The position numbers and the translations under genes are program-made. A stretch of 64,000 nucleotides of DNA, from positions 16,463 through 80,462 of the forward strand of contig CAYZMS010000020.1 of assembly GCA_964479625.1 (NCBI GenBank), read 5' to 3'. Shown piece by piece: positions 16,156 to 24,706 of this stretch. This stretch comes from CAYZMS01 sp964479625. GTDB taxonomy: Bacteria > Bacteroidota > Bacteroidia > Chitinophagales > Saprospiraceae. Position 1 is the first letter of the stretch. Every line of letters starts with the position of its first letter. Under the pieces are notes generated by a model. That model worked only from the letters and a program-made list of their open reading frames with translations, was not told where the DNA came from and ran no database searches.

Positions 16156-19100
16156 ATGAACAAAAATCTACTCCTCCTGATCCTGGGAGTGAGCCTAAGC
16201 CTTTGGGCATTCAGTGGCTCCCTGTATAACCTTAAGCTGGATAGCGCGTCGACGAGAAAAGTAGCGCGAATGATGCCGACAACCGGAAGTGACGGTTTCG
16301 TTTTAGCTACTGCCAACCTTTTCTTCTTTTGTGAAGGGGAAAGCCCGATCGTGCAAGGGGAGATCTACACTTCCAACGCTTCTGTCCCAATAGATACCAT
16401 CCCGGCGGCTAATATGGATGACCCCGACACCATTCTGGTCAACCGCTTGATATTTGAACCCATTTTCCGGGATACGGTCCGGCAATTCCTTTGTATCGGG
16501 GATAGCCTGGTTTTTGGTGACACTCTTGTCGGAAGTGCCGGCTTTTATGTGGATACCCTGACCGCAGAAACCACCAATTGCGACAGTATAATCTGGCTAG
16601 AGGTTCAGATGGCCGATACCTTTCGGATTCGGGATACCTTTGCCCTTTGTGCGGGGTTTTTCTATGTCCTCGGCCCGGACACCTTATTGGAAAGCGGTGT
16701 TTATACGGATACCCTTATTTCGTCCCAGGGCTGTGACTCCATAGTGACGATAGATCTAACAGTGAACGATACCTTCAATTTGGAAAGTCCCATCATTCGA
16801 CCCTGCCGGGGGGATACCATTTTCTTTGCGGGGGATACTATTTTGGAAACGGGTGATTATGCCCAGTTTTTGCAAACGGACTTTGGATGTGATTCCATTT
16901 ATACCCTGCAGGTTGTTTTCAAGGATACCTTTCGAACCATTCGTCACGATACCATTTGCACCGGTGACACCCTTTTGGTAGGTGATCAACGGTTATTTGC
17001 AACCGATACGGCAGAAGTCATTTTCCCGGAAGGATTATTGCGATGTGATTCCGTGGTTGAAGTACGCCTAACTGTTCTGGACAGGCCCTTTCAATTGATA
17101 AGGGATACCATTTGCCGGGGAGACACCTTATTTGTAGAAGGGCAGGCACTGAGCGAGTCCGACACCGTACAGTTCCTGTTTCCGGTGCAGGATAGTCCCT
17201 GTGATTCCATTTTGGAAGTCCAACTGACGGTATTGGATACGGTACAGCTAGTGCTAAACGATACCATCTGCCCGGGAGATAGCCTGGTGTTTGGCGGGAA
17301 TACCTTCAAGGAAAGCGGCAGTTTTGAACTTGGGTTGCCCGGTTCCGAAGCGGTTTGTGATACCCTGCTGCTGCTCCACCTCACCGTGCGTTCTCCAATT
17401 ATCACCGAACTTTCGGATACGGTCTGTTTTGGTACCGCCTATCCTTTTGCAGGAGAGGACATCTTTCTGGAAGGGATCTATTTCGATACACTCACAGCAA
17501 ATTCAGGTTGTGATTCTATCATTTCTTTAAATCTTGTTACCCTGCCTGCTTACCAGGAATCATTGGATACAGTGATCTGTCCGGGAGATACCGTTTTTGT
17601 GTTAGACCGTATAGTCACCAAGGAAGGTTCAACGACTTTAACCTTCTCTACGGAAGCCGGTTGTGATTCTTCTGTAACGGTGAATATAGCCATCCTGGAT
17701 ACCTTTAGGACCCGATTGGATACCGCTATTTGCTCAGGCGAAAGCTTGATGATCGGCAATGCTGAATTCTCCGAAGCGGGAGCTTTTGAGTATGTATTTC
17801 CGGCTAATGACCAACGCTGCGACTCCATTGTTGAGATCGAACTGGCGTTGCTGGATACTGTTTTCACGGAAGTATTTGACACGATCTGTGCCGGGGATAC
17901 CCTGATGTTTGATGGAAGACCGATAACTCAACCCGGGCAATACCAGGCCGTATTCCCCCCAACGGAAACGCGTTGCGACTCATCCGTTCTGCTTCGGTTG
18001 AGTATACAAACGCCGACTATCACCAACCTGGAAGCTACCATTTGTGAGGGAGAGTCTTTCCTTTTGGGAGATACTCCTTTTACTGAACCCGGAACTCAAG
18101 CGTTTAACTTTACCGACCGATTTGGCTGTGACTCCACCATTATTTTGCAATTAAACGTGCTAAGGCGGTCGGAAACCAACCTCAGTGTAACTATTTGTGA
18201 GGGAGAACAATATATCTTTGGGTCGGACACCCTGGAGAAGGCCGGTTTTTATTCCCAAAGGTTGGTTGCGGCAAATGGCTGCGATTCATTAGTAAAGCTG
18301 GAGTTATTTTTTATTCCTTCTGTGGTTTCGACCTTTAACCAGTCTATTTGTGAAGGGGGGAGTCTAAGTTTCCTTGGCAATACTTATACCGAAGCCGGCG
18401 TTTACCGGGATACCTCCCTTAGCAGCGATGGTTGTTTTGTGATCCTTGAGTTAAACCTGACTACCCGTCCCGTTTTTCAGGATACAACTTTTGCAGTGGT
18501 TTGTGCCGGGGAGGCGTATTTTTTCGATACCACCTCCTATGATCAAACCGGGATCTATACACATAATTATCTTACCCAGCAAAACTGTGACTCCGTCCTG
18601 GTCCTGGATTTAACCGTCCGGCATGAATACAGGGATACCCAAGCCATGGAAATTTGTCTTGGAGATACCTTGCTGCTCGGTAATCAAACCCTTACGGAGT
18701 CGGGTATCTACATTCAGCCTTTGACTTCCATAGACGGATGTGATTCGACTATCGTTTTAGAATTAGGAGTAGCCCCGCTTTACTCAGACACCCTGCATGA
18801 AGAAATTTGTGAAGGAGGGGCTTATTTTTTCGATGGTAACCTTTTGGACAGTACAGGCTTATACAGTGCGAGCTTTGCCACCTTAACGGGTTGCGACTCA
18901 CTGGTAGTCCTTGATCTGCGTATTGAAGATGTGGATACCAGCGTTACTCGCGGTGGAGCCCTGTTGACTGCAAATGCGCAAGGGGTCGCCTTTCAATGGA
19001 TGGATTGCACGGATACAACAGCTGTTCCTGGTGCCACGGGCAAGTTTTTTCTGGCACCGAGAAATGGAAGCTATGCTGTGCTGTTGCAATCAGAAAACTG

Positions 19101-19404
19101 TACCTACCTTTCTGATTGCTATGCGGTCATTGTCACCTCAACAGAAGAACCGGATCTGAGTGATGCCTTCCGGATCTTTCCCAACCCAGCCGGTGCTGAA
19201 CTGATCATTACTGCTCTGGAATATTCTTCAAGCCAGTTCGAAGTGGCCATACTGGATAGTCGTGGTGCGAGGGTTAGCCAATTCAGGTGGGATGCATTGG
19301 GAGACTTGCGCTTGATAGTGGATGACCTTACCCCTGGTTTGTACTGGGTGCACTTGAGGTCAGAGGACGGTGGCGTAGCGCACTTAAAATTCCTTAAGCA
19401 ATAA
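16156..19404 (+). CDS. giant secreted protein: 16 Cys-pair repeats and T9SS sorting domain
   Basis: A 1082-residue exported protein with a signal segment at the N-terminus (LLLLILGVSLSLWAFSGS). Residues 113 to about 915 hold sixteen tandem units of roughly 50 residues. Each opens with a Cys-x-Gly-(Asp/Glu) motif, typically TICxGDTL, and closes with (G/R/N)CDS followed by a beta strand. Unit 13 closes with GCFVI and unit 6 with VCDT. A non-repeat segment follows, then a type A T9SS sorting domain from about 1006 (FRIFPNPAGAEL ... LTPGLYWVHL). Paired cysteines probably form one disulfide per unit. This architecture is common in Saprospiria as a presumed surface adhesin; function is inferred. 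It ends at a convergent hairpin. Confidence 0.93.
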   Translation: MNKNLLLLILGVSLSLWAFSGSLYNLKLDSASTRKVARMMPTTGSDGFVLATANLFFFCEGESPIVQGEIYTSNASVPIDTIPAANMDDPDTILVNRLIFEPIFRDTVRQFLCIGDSLVFGDTLVGSAGFYVDTLTAETTNCDSIIWLEVQMADTFRIRDTFALCAGFFYVLGPDTLLESGVYTDTLISSQGCDSIVTIDLTVNDTFNLESPIIRPCRGDTIFFAGDTILETGDYAQFLQTDFGCDSIYTLQVVFKDTFRTIRHDTICTGDTLLVGDQRLFATDTAEVIFPEGLLRCDSVVEVRLTVLDRPFQLIRDTICRGDTLFVEGQALSESDTVQFLFPVQDSPCDSILEVQLTVLDTVQLVLNDTICPGDSLVFGGNTFKESGSFELGLPGSEAVCDTLLLLHLTVRSPIITELSDTVCFGTAYPFAGEDIFLEGIYFDTLTANSGCDSIISLNLVTLPAYQESLDTVICPGDTVFVLDRIVTKEGSTTLTFSTEAGCDSSVTVNIAILDTFRTRLDTAICSGESLMIGNAEFSEAGAFEYVFPANDQRCDSIVEIELALLDTVFTEVFDTICAGDTLMFDGRPITQPGQYQAVFPPTETRCDSSVLLRLSIQTPTITNLEATICEGESFLLGDTPFTEPGTQAFNFTDRFGCDSTIILQLNVLRRSETNLSVTICEGEQYIFGSDTLEKAGFYSQRLVAANGCDSLVKLELFFIPSVVSTFNQSICEGGSLSFLGNTYTEAGVYRDTSLSSDGCFVILELNLTTRPVFQDTTFAVVCAGEAYFFDTTSYDQTGIYTHNYLTQQNCDSVLVLDLTVRHEYRDTQAMEICLGDTLLLGNQTLTESGIYIQPLTSIDGCDSTIVLELGVAPLYSDTLHEEICEGGAYFFDGNLLDSTGLYSASFATLTGCDSLVVLDLRIEDVDTSVTRGGALLTANAQGVAFQWMDCTDTTAVPGATGKFFLAPRNGSYAVLLQSENCTYLSDCYAVIVTSTEEPDLSDAFRIFPNPAGAELIITALEYSSSQFEVAILDSRGARVSQFRWDALGDLRLIVDDLTPGLYWVHLRSEDGGVAHLKFLKQ
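16492..18900 (+). repeat. sixteen tandem ~150-bp coding repeats
   Basis: The coding repeats correspond to the Cys-x-Gly ... CDS units, from Cys113 to just past Cys913. They are diverged at the DNA level: frequent GATACC and TGTGATTCC words recur, but no long identical blocks were seen. That argues for an old expansion rather than recent slippage. Confidence 0.85.
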
Positions 19405-19407
19405 AGG

Positions 19408-19475
19408 ATAAAGGGTGGGAGGGGGCGGCCTCAACCGACCGCTACGCTTTTCAGGCAACCTCCCCCCCCCTTTAT
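19408..19475. terminator. convergent hairpin with C-tract
   Basis: ATAAAGGGTGGGAGG (19408-19422) is nearly complementary to CCTCC...CCCTTTAT (19459-19475), giving a stem of about 15 bp with one offset and a loop of some 36 bases. It lies between the stops of two converging genes (19404 and 19479) and could end both transcripts. The right arm contains an uninterrupted run of nine C. Confidence 0.5.
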
Positions 19476-19478
19476 TCG

Positions 19479-20798
19479 CTAGCTTATCGGTACAATGCTA
19501 TCTTGATTTAACCGGATTTTAAAGGCTTCGAAGGCTTCCTTTTGTAATTGCTGCCGGTGATCAGGGTGTGCAATTCGAACCAGCGCCTTAATCCGTTCCG
19601 GGATCGATTGGCCATGTAACTGTGCCACACCGTATTCTGTGACGATGTATCCGGCATGGGCCCTGGTGGTCACCACTCCCGCCCCTTGCTGTAAGAAGGT
19701 GGTGATTCTGCTTTGACCTTTCCTGGTAACCGAGGGAAGGGCGATGATCGGCTTTCCGCCTTCCGACAGGGCTGCTCCCCGCATGAAGTCCATTTGGCCC
19801 CCTACACCCGAATAGATGCGGGTACCGATGGAGTCGGCGCAAATCTGACCGGTGAGGTCCACTTCGATAGCGCTATTGATGGCTACTACTTTGGGGTTTT
19901 GTCGAATGACACTCGGGTCGTTTACATAGGCAATGTCAATCATCCTTACCGCAGGATTGTCATGTACGAAATCGTATAATCGGCGGGTTCCCATTAGGAA
20001 GCCGGCAACGGTATGGTTTTTGTGTTTTGCCTTTTTCGAATTATTAACCACATCCTTTTCGATCAGGTCGATCAACCCATCGGAGAACATTTCCGTGTGG
20101 ACGCCCAGGTCTTTATGGTTTTCCATGGCGGCAAGAGCAGCATTCGGAATAGCTCCTATACCCATTTGGAGGGTAGAACCGTCTTCTACCAGACCTGCAA
20201 TGTGTTCTCCGATTCTGCGTTCTACTTCGTTTGGGGCAGGGATCTTTAGTTCCGGCAGGGGATAATCTACTTCCACTACCTTGCGGAACTTACTGATGTG
20301 TATGTCACTATCACCTCTTGTTTTAGGCATGTTGGGGTTGATCTCTGCGATGAGGTAACGAGCTGTCTGGGCAGCTGCAAGGGAGGCATCTATGGAAACG
20401 CCAAGGGTACAATACCCATTTCGGTCCGGAGGGGAAACTTGCAGCAAAGCAACATCCAGGGGGATGATGTTTCGCCGGAACAACCTGGGAACGTCACTCA
20501 AAAAAACAGGGACAAATTCGGCCCGTCCCTCCTGAACAGCCTTACGCATATTACCGCCTACAAAAAGATTTTTTACGGTAAAGCTCTTCCTGTGCTCAGG
20601 GTCTGCGTAAGGGGCATGCCCCTCCGTATGCAATTGGTAAATGGAAACATCTCTCAATTCAGGCCCTCTTTCGGCCAAAGCTTGCACCAGCACCTGGGGG
20701 GCGGCTGCTGCACTATGAATAAAGAGGTTATCGCCGGATTGCACGATGGAAACGGCCGCCTCTGCCGAAACCGCTTGATAGTTATACTGTTTAATCAT
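19479..20798 (-). CDS. acetyl-CoA hydrolase/transferase family protein
   Basis: A 439-residue family I-like CoA transferase (Cat1/4-hydroxybutyrate CoA-transferase group) that moves CoA between acetate and another carboxylic acid, or hydrolyses acetyl-CoA. The catalytic Glu is expected in INSAIEVDLTGQ. Other signatures are LQMGIGAIPNAALAAM, HTEMFSDGLIDLIE, GVGGQMDFMRGA and VVTTRAHAGYIVTEYGVAQL. Length is normal. It is a single gene, divergent from the membrane protein at 20995. Substrate is undefined; acetate/4-hydroxybutyrate or butyrate type activity is most likely. Confidence 0.93.
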   Translation of the reverse strand: MIKQYNYQAVSAEAAVSIVQSGDNLFIHSAAAAPQVLVQALAERGPELRDVSIYQLHTEGHAPYADPEHRKSFTVKNLFVGGNMRKAVQEGRAEFVPVFLSDVPRLFRRNIIPLDVALLQVSPPDRNGYCTLGVSIDASLAAAQTARYLIAEINPNMPKTRGDSDIHISKFRKVVEVDYPLPELKIPAPNEVERRIGEHIAGLVEDGSTLQMGIGAIPNAALAAMENHKDLGVHTEMFSDGLIDLIEKDVVNNSKKAKHKNHTVAGFLMGTRRLYDFVHDNPAVRMIDIAYVNDPSVIRQNPKVVAINSAIEVDLTGQICADSIGTRIYSGVGGQMDFMRGAALSEGGKPIIALPSVTRKGQSRITTFLQQGAGVVTTRAHAGYIVTEYGVAQLHGQSIPERIKALVRIAHPDHRQQLQKEAFEAFKIRLNQDSIVPIS

Positions 20799-20994
20799 GG
20801 TGATATTCTTTTTTCAGGTGTAAATTTACCTGCGCCCTATGCCTGCAAAAATGGATTATATCATTCTTTGTGGTGGATTTTATCACCGGTTGATCCATTG
20901 AGGAATTTGAACTAAATAGGAGGACAGGGGCAAATCCCTGTTACTTAACCTTTCATTTTAAAAACAGGGAGCTGTCGCCTAAACCGAAAACGGC

Positions 20995-21759
20995 ATGTTG
21001 GACTCTGATCATAGTGTTTTCTTTTATCTGCTCATCGTTTGCTTACTGCTTGATGTTTTGCAGGGCTTTGGAATCGGAGGGTTGTTTTTCTTTAAGCGTT
21101 CGGGGGTGAAACGGGCCAATTTTTGCTACGCCTTTCTGCTTCTTGCTTTTGGCAGTACCCTGTTGCATTATATGCTGTTGATCCTGCAGGTGTATGAAGC
21201 CCGGCCACGTTGGTCCTTTATACCCTTGTATTTTACCTTGTCTTTCGGGCCCTTACTTTTTTATCATGTAAAGTTTAATCTATACCCGAAATACCATTGG
21301 CGGTATTCGGATATAAAGCATTTTTTTCTTCCGCTGGGCCAATTAGTCTTTTTTCTGGTGTTGTTTTTTTCGAATACCTCTTATGAGCAGGGTTTAGAGC
21401 GGAAATTTTTCAATCCCTTCTATGGAGCGATGGAGCAATTCCTGTTCCTTACAACCTTCTTTGCCTATTTGTATTTTGGGTATAGATACCTGCAACATAA
21501 GCGGAGGGAAGTTCGAAATGAGCGAGAAGTGAGGCGGGTACTTTACCTTAATAAACTATTAAAAGGCTTGTTCGTCCTTTTCTGCATTCACGCTTTCTTT
21601 GTACTGACCGATTTTTTTGTGTATGAACTTCTGGATATCAACCTCAGGAGCTCGAAAATTTTTGCTGCCCTTGGTATTTTATCCTTTGCCAGTTTACTTT
21701 TTTGGATGGGGACATACGGCTTCCAGTTATTGGTCTGGGGCCGAAAGCGTTTTGCCTGA
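20995..21759 (+). CDS. polytopic membrane protein like the sensor half of AraC-type regulators
   Basis: A 254-residue integral membrane protein with six or seven hydrophobic segments. Its layout matches the N-terminal membrane module of Bacteroidota AraC-family regulators: FFYLLIVCLLLDVLQGFGIG, then ANFCYAFLLLAFGSTLLHYM, then FTLSFGPLLFYHVKFNLYPK, then IKHFFLPLGQLVFF. Those proteins continue into a helix-turn-helix domain, but this one stops right after the last segment (TYGFQLLVWGRKRFA). A terminator hairpin follows within 40 bp, and no helix-turn-helix coding was found downstream. Either a sensor-only paralogue or a truncated regulator; function unknown. Confidence 0.82.
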   Translation: MLDSDHSVFFYLLIVCLLLDVLQGFGIGGLFFFKRSGVKRANFCYAFLLLAFGSTLLHYMLLILQVYEARPRWSFIPLYFTLSFGPLLFYHVKFNLYPKYHWRYSDIKHFFLPLGQLVFFLVLFFSNTSYEQGLERKFFNPFYGAMEQFLFLTTFFAYLYFGYRYLQHKRREVRNEREVRRVLYLNKLLKGLFVLFCIHAFFVLTDFFVYELLDINLRSSKIFAALGILSFASLLFWMGTYGFQLLVWGRKRFA

Positions 21760-21770
21760 GAAGAGGAATG

Positions 21771-21797
21771 AATGGAGCCACCCCAAAGCTCCATTTT
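21771..21797 (+). terminator. rho-independent terminator after the membrane protein gene
   Basis: AATGGAGC and GCTCCATT form an 8-bp stem with a 9-base loop, ending in TTTT. It lies 12 bp after the stop at 21759. Confidence 0.7.
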
Positions 21798-21898
21798 CGC
21801 TTTGAAATGGCCCCATAAATGTAGTTTTTCGAAGGCAGGAATGGCCTTTGAACCAGTTGCGGGAAAAATGGGGATGTGTTATATTTCAGGAACCGGAC

Positions 21899-23869
21899 TT
21901 AAACATCCACGTTTGCATACTTGGCGTTCTGTTCGATAAAGGCTCGCCGGGGCGGCACCTCATCTCCCATTAGCATGGAGAAGACCCGGTCAGCTTCCTT
22001 CGCATCTTCAATATTGACCCTTCGCAGCATTCTTCGCTCGGGGTCCATGGTAGTTTCCCATAGCTGTTCGGCATTCATTTCCCCAAGACCTTTATACCGT
22101 TGTACTTTTAGGGAACCATCCTTCTGCCCTCCGGTTAATTGTTGGACAGCGGCCCTGCGTTCATCCTCTCCCCAACAGTAGATGGCTTGCTTGCCCTTTT
22201 TCACCAGGTAAAGGGGAGGGGCAGCGATATAGATATAGCCCATTTCGATCAATGGCCGCATATAGCGGAAAAAGAAGGTAAGGATCAGGGTCGTAATATG
22301 GCTTCCATCCACATCGGCATCCGTCATGATGACGATCTTGTGGTAGCGAAGTTTGTCTATGTTCAATCGGCGTTCCCCGTCTTCAACCTCTTCAATGCTT
22401 ACCCCCAAAGCCGTAAACATATTTTTGATCTCCTCGTTATCGTAGATTTTGTGCTCCAGTGCTTTTTCGACATTGAGTATCTTTCCCCGCAGGGGCAAGA
22501 TGGCCTGAAACTCGCGGTTTCGGCCTTGTTTGGCGGTCCCACCCGCTGAATCCCCCTCTACTAGGAAGAGTTCACTTTCCATGGGGTCTCTGGAGGAGCA
22601 GTCAGAAAGTTTCCCGGGGAGGCCACCGCTTGTCAGGGCGTTTTTGCGTTGCACCATATCGCGGGCCTTACGGGCTGCGTGCCGGGCGGTAGCTGCCAGG
22701 ATCACCTTGTCGATGATCCGTTTAGCCGATTTAGGATTTTCTTCCAGGAAGTATTTTAGTGCTTCACCGACCAATTGCGAAACGATGGCGGTTACTTCAG
22801 AATTACCCAGTTCCCCTTTGGTCTGCCCCTTAAATTGGGGCTCGGGAACCTTAACGGAAACAATGGAGGTTAGCCCTTCCCGAAAATCTTCACCGCTAAT
22901 GTTGAACTTGAGCTTTTTGAAAAAGCCCATTTCTTCTCCGTAGGTTTTGAATACCCGGTTAACGGCCATTCGAAAGCCTTTGACGTGGGTACCCCCTTCG
23001 TGAGTAGAGATATTGTTGACGTAAGAGTAAATATTTTCCTTAAAAGAGGTATTGTATTGAAGGGCGACCTCTACCTCCATATTATCTTTTTCTCCGGTGA
23101 CATGGATGGGATTGGGAATCAAAGGTTGTTTGCCGTCATCCAGGTATTTGACAAATTCCCTGAGGCCTCCCTCCGAATGGAAGGTTTCCGATTGAAAACT
23201 TCCGTCTTCCTTTTTTTCCCTTTCATCGGTAAGGGTAAGTGTCAGGCCTTTGTTGAGGTACGCCAATTCCTGTAAACGATGAGCGAGCGTGTCGTACTTG
23301 AATTCCAGTACTTCAAAAATGGAATCATCCGGCTTAAAGGTAATGGTGGTACTGGTCTGATCGGAAGTTCCTGTAACTTCTACAGGTCCCAGTGGCTTAC
23401 CCTTTCTGTACCGTTGTTCGAAGACCTGTCCCTCCCGTTCAACCTTTGCCAGCAGATCTATGGATAGGGCATTGACGCAGGACACCCCAACGCCGTGCAA
23501 ACCACCGGAAACCTTATAGGTGTCTTTGTTGAATTTCCCCCCGGCATGCAAAATGGTCATGACGACTTCCAAAGCTGATTTATTGAGCTTTTTATGCATC
23601 CCCGTAGGAATTCCCCGCCCATTATCCGTAACGGTTAAGGAATTATCTTTATGGATGATAAGGTCGATTTGGGAGCAATAGCCAGCCAGGTGTTCATCAA
23701 TGGAGTTGTCCACTACTTCCCAGACCAGGTGATGTAATCCTTTGGCGTCTGTGCTGCCGATATACATACCAGGCCTGAGCCGAACTGCCTCCAGCCCCTC
23801 CAGGGCGGTAATGTTTTCCGCGCTATATCCATTCTCTTGCTGTCGCTTTTGAAAGCTCTGATCTGCCAT
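21899..23869 (-). CDS. gyrB: DNA gyrase subunit B
   Basis: A 656-residue gyrase B subunit, the ATPase half of the topoisomerase that introduces negative supercoils. GHKL ATPase motifs are VVDNSIDEHLAGYC, DNGRGIPTGMH and GGLHGVGVSCVNALS. The transducer domain carries the conserved Lys of the QTKGELGNSEV loop. TOPRIM motifs are ELFLVEGDSAGGTAKQGRN and MTDADVDGSHI, and the GyrB tail has QRYKGLGEMNAEQLWETTM. The short tail after TOPRIM and the overall sequence support GyrB over ParE. The gene is isolated, not next to dnaA, recF or gyrA. Confidence 0.97.
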   Translation of the reverse strand: MADQSFQKRQQENGYSAENITALEGLEAVRLRPGMYIGSTDAKGLHHLVWEVVDNSIDEHLAGYCSQIDLIIHKDNSLTVTDNGRGIPTGMHKKLNKSALEVVMTILHAGGKFNKDTYKVSGGLHGVGVSCVNALSIDLLAKVEREGQVFEQRYRKGKPLGPVEVTGTSDQTSTTITFKPDDSIFEVLEFKYDTLAHRLQELAYLNKGLTLTLTDEREKKEDGSFQSETFHSEGGLREFVKYLDDGKQPLIPNPIHVTGEKDNMEVEVALQYNTSFKENIYSYVNNISTHEGGTHVKGFRMAVNRVFKTYGEEMGFFKKLKFNISGEDFREGLTSIVSVKVPEPQFKGQTKGELGNSEVTAIVSQLVGEALKYFLEENPKSAKRIIDKVILAATARHAARKARDMVQRKNALTSGGLPGKLSDCSSRDPMESELFLVEGDSAGGTAKQGRNREFQAILPLRGKILNVEKALEHKIYDNEEIKNMFTALGVSIEEVEDGERRLNIDKLRYHKIVIMTDADVDGSHITTLILTFFFRYMRPLIEMGYIYIAAPPLYLVKKGKQAIYCWGEDERRAAVQQLTGGQKDGSLKVQRYKGLGEMNAEQLWETTMDPERRMLRRVNIEDAKEADRVFSMLMGDEVPPRRAFIEQNAKYANVDV

Positions 23870-24266
23870 ATTTTCGATTTTCTTTCTATAACCCTGAATC
23901 GAATCCGATCATCCGTTCAACCATCAGCACTATCCGTCTTGTTTCCATAGGATCAGCGTTTAAGCCTTGGAATATCAAAGACATTCGCTTTGTATGGAAT
24001 TGAGGGTAACTGTTCGGACACGAAGGTTTGAGAGGATTTTGTACAATTTGCAATCATGCAAAGATATAAAAAATCAAGGTATTTAAGTAGTTTTTCGAAT
24101 ATAAAACCCTTCGAAGGGCTTCCTTTTTGGGTCATTTGAATGGCGATATATGTTATTGATAAACAATGCTTTATGTTCTGGTTGTGTCCGATTGTTCCAA
24201 AAGGCTTCCATCCGGTACTGTACGTAAAAGCTCCAGATGGCCTATTGTGAAAAAATGCCGGTAAAC
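23870..24266. other. intergenic region between divergent gyrB and tsaE
   Basis: About 400 bp without a convincing gene on either strand. Reading toward gyrB, TATCTTTG (complement of 24059-24066) matches the Bacteroidota -7 consensus TAnnTTTG and would give a leader of about 185 nt. A matching -33 box is not obvious. No strong hairpin was seen. In-frame ATGs at 24237 and 24255 precede the chosen tsaE start. Confidence 0.4.
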
Positions 24267-24680
24267 ATGAAATCGATAATCTTTGCTAAAACGGAGATCG
24301 ATAAAATAGCAGGCCGTCTCCTGGAGGAAGCCGGTCCTAAGAAGAAATGGGCATTCCAGGGCGATATGGGGGCGGGTAAGACTACCCTTATTAAAAGCAT
24401 TTGTCAGCAACTGGGGGTGGAAGAGGAAGAGATCAGCAGCCCTACCTTTTCTTTGGTGAATGAGTATGAAGGGAAAGAAGGGCCAATTCGGCATATTGAC
24501 CTATATCGACTGGAGCAGTTTGAAGAAGCTCTGGATATCGGGCTGGAGGAAGTGCTGGAAGATCTTAATTACGCTTTTATCGAATGGCCTGAGCTGATCG
24601 AGTCCTTACTTCCGGCGGATACCTTTCGTCTGAAAATAGAAGCACTGGATGAATCCAATCGAAAAATCCTATTTTTGTAA
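24267..24680 (+). CDS. tsaE: tRNA threonylcarbamoyladenosine ATPase TsaE
   Basis: A small P-loop ATPase that works with TsaB and TsaD to make the universal t6A37 modification in tRNAs reading ANN codons. The Walker A motif is GDMGAGKTTLIKSIC. Further signatures are SSPTFSLVNEYEG, HIDLYRLE and the C-terminal YAFIEWPELIE. I start at ATG 24267 (MKSIIFAKTEID, 137 residues), which matches the family's usual N-terminus; ATG 24237 or 24255 would extend it by 10 or 4 residues. It is followed after 26 bp by ald, probably one transcript. Confidence 0.94.
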   Translation: MKSIIFAKTEIDKIAGRLLEEAGPKKKWAFQGDMGAGKTTLIKSICQQLGVEEEEISSPTFSLVNEYEGKEGPIRHIDLYRLEQFEEALDIGLEEVLEDLNYAFIEWPELIESLLPADTFRLKIEALDESNRKILFL

Positions 24681-24706
24681 GACTTGGAAACCAAAATCCT
24701 CCTCAA

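Noticed and set aside
20924..20941. ACAGGG-GCAAAT-CCCTGT inverted repeat upstream of the membrane protein
   Set aside because: A 6-bp stem without a T-run, in a short divergent gap. Too weak to call a terminator or operator.
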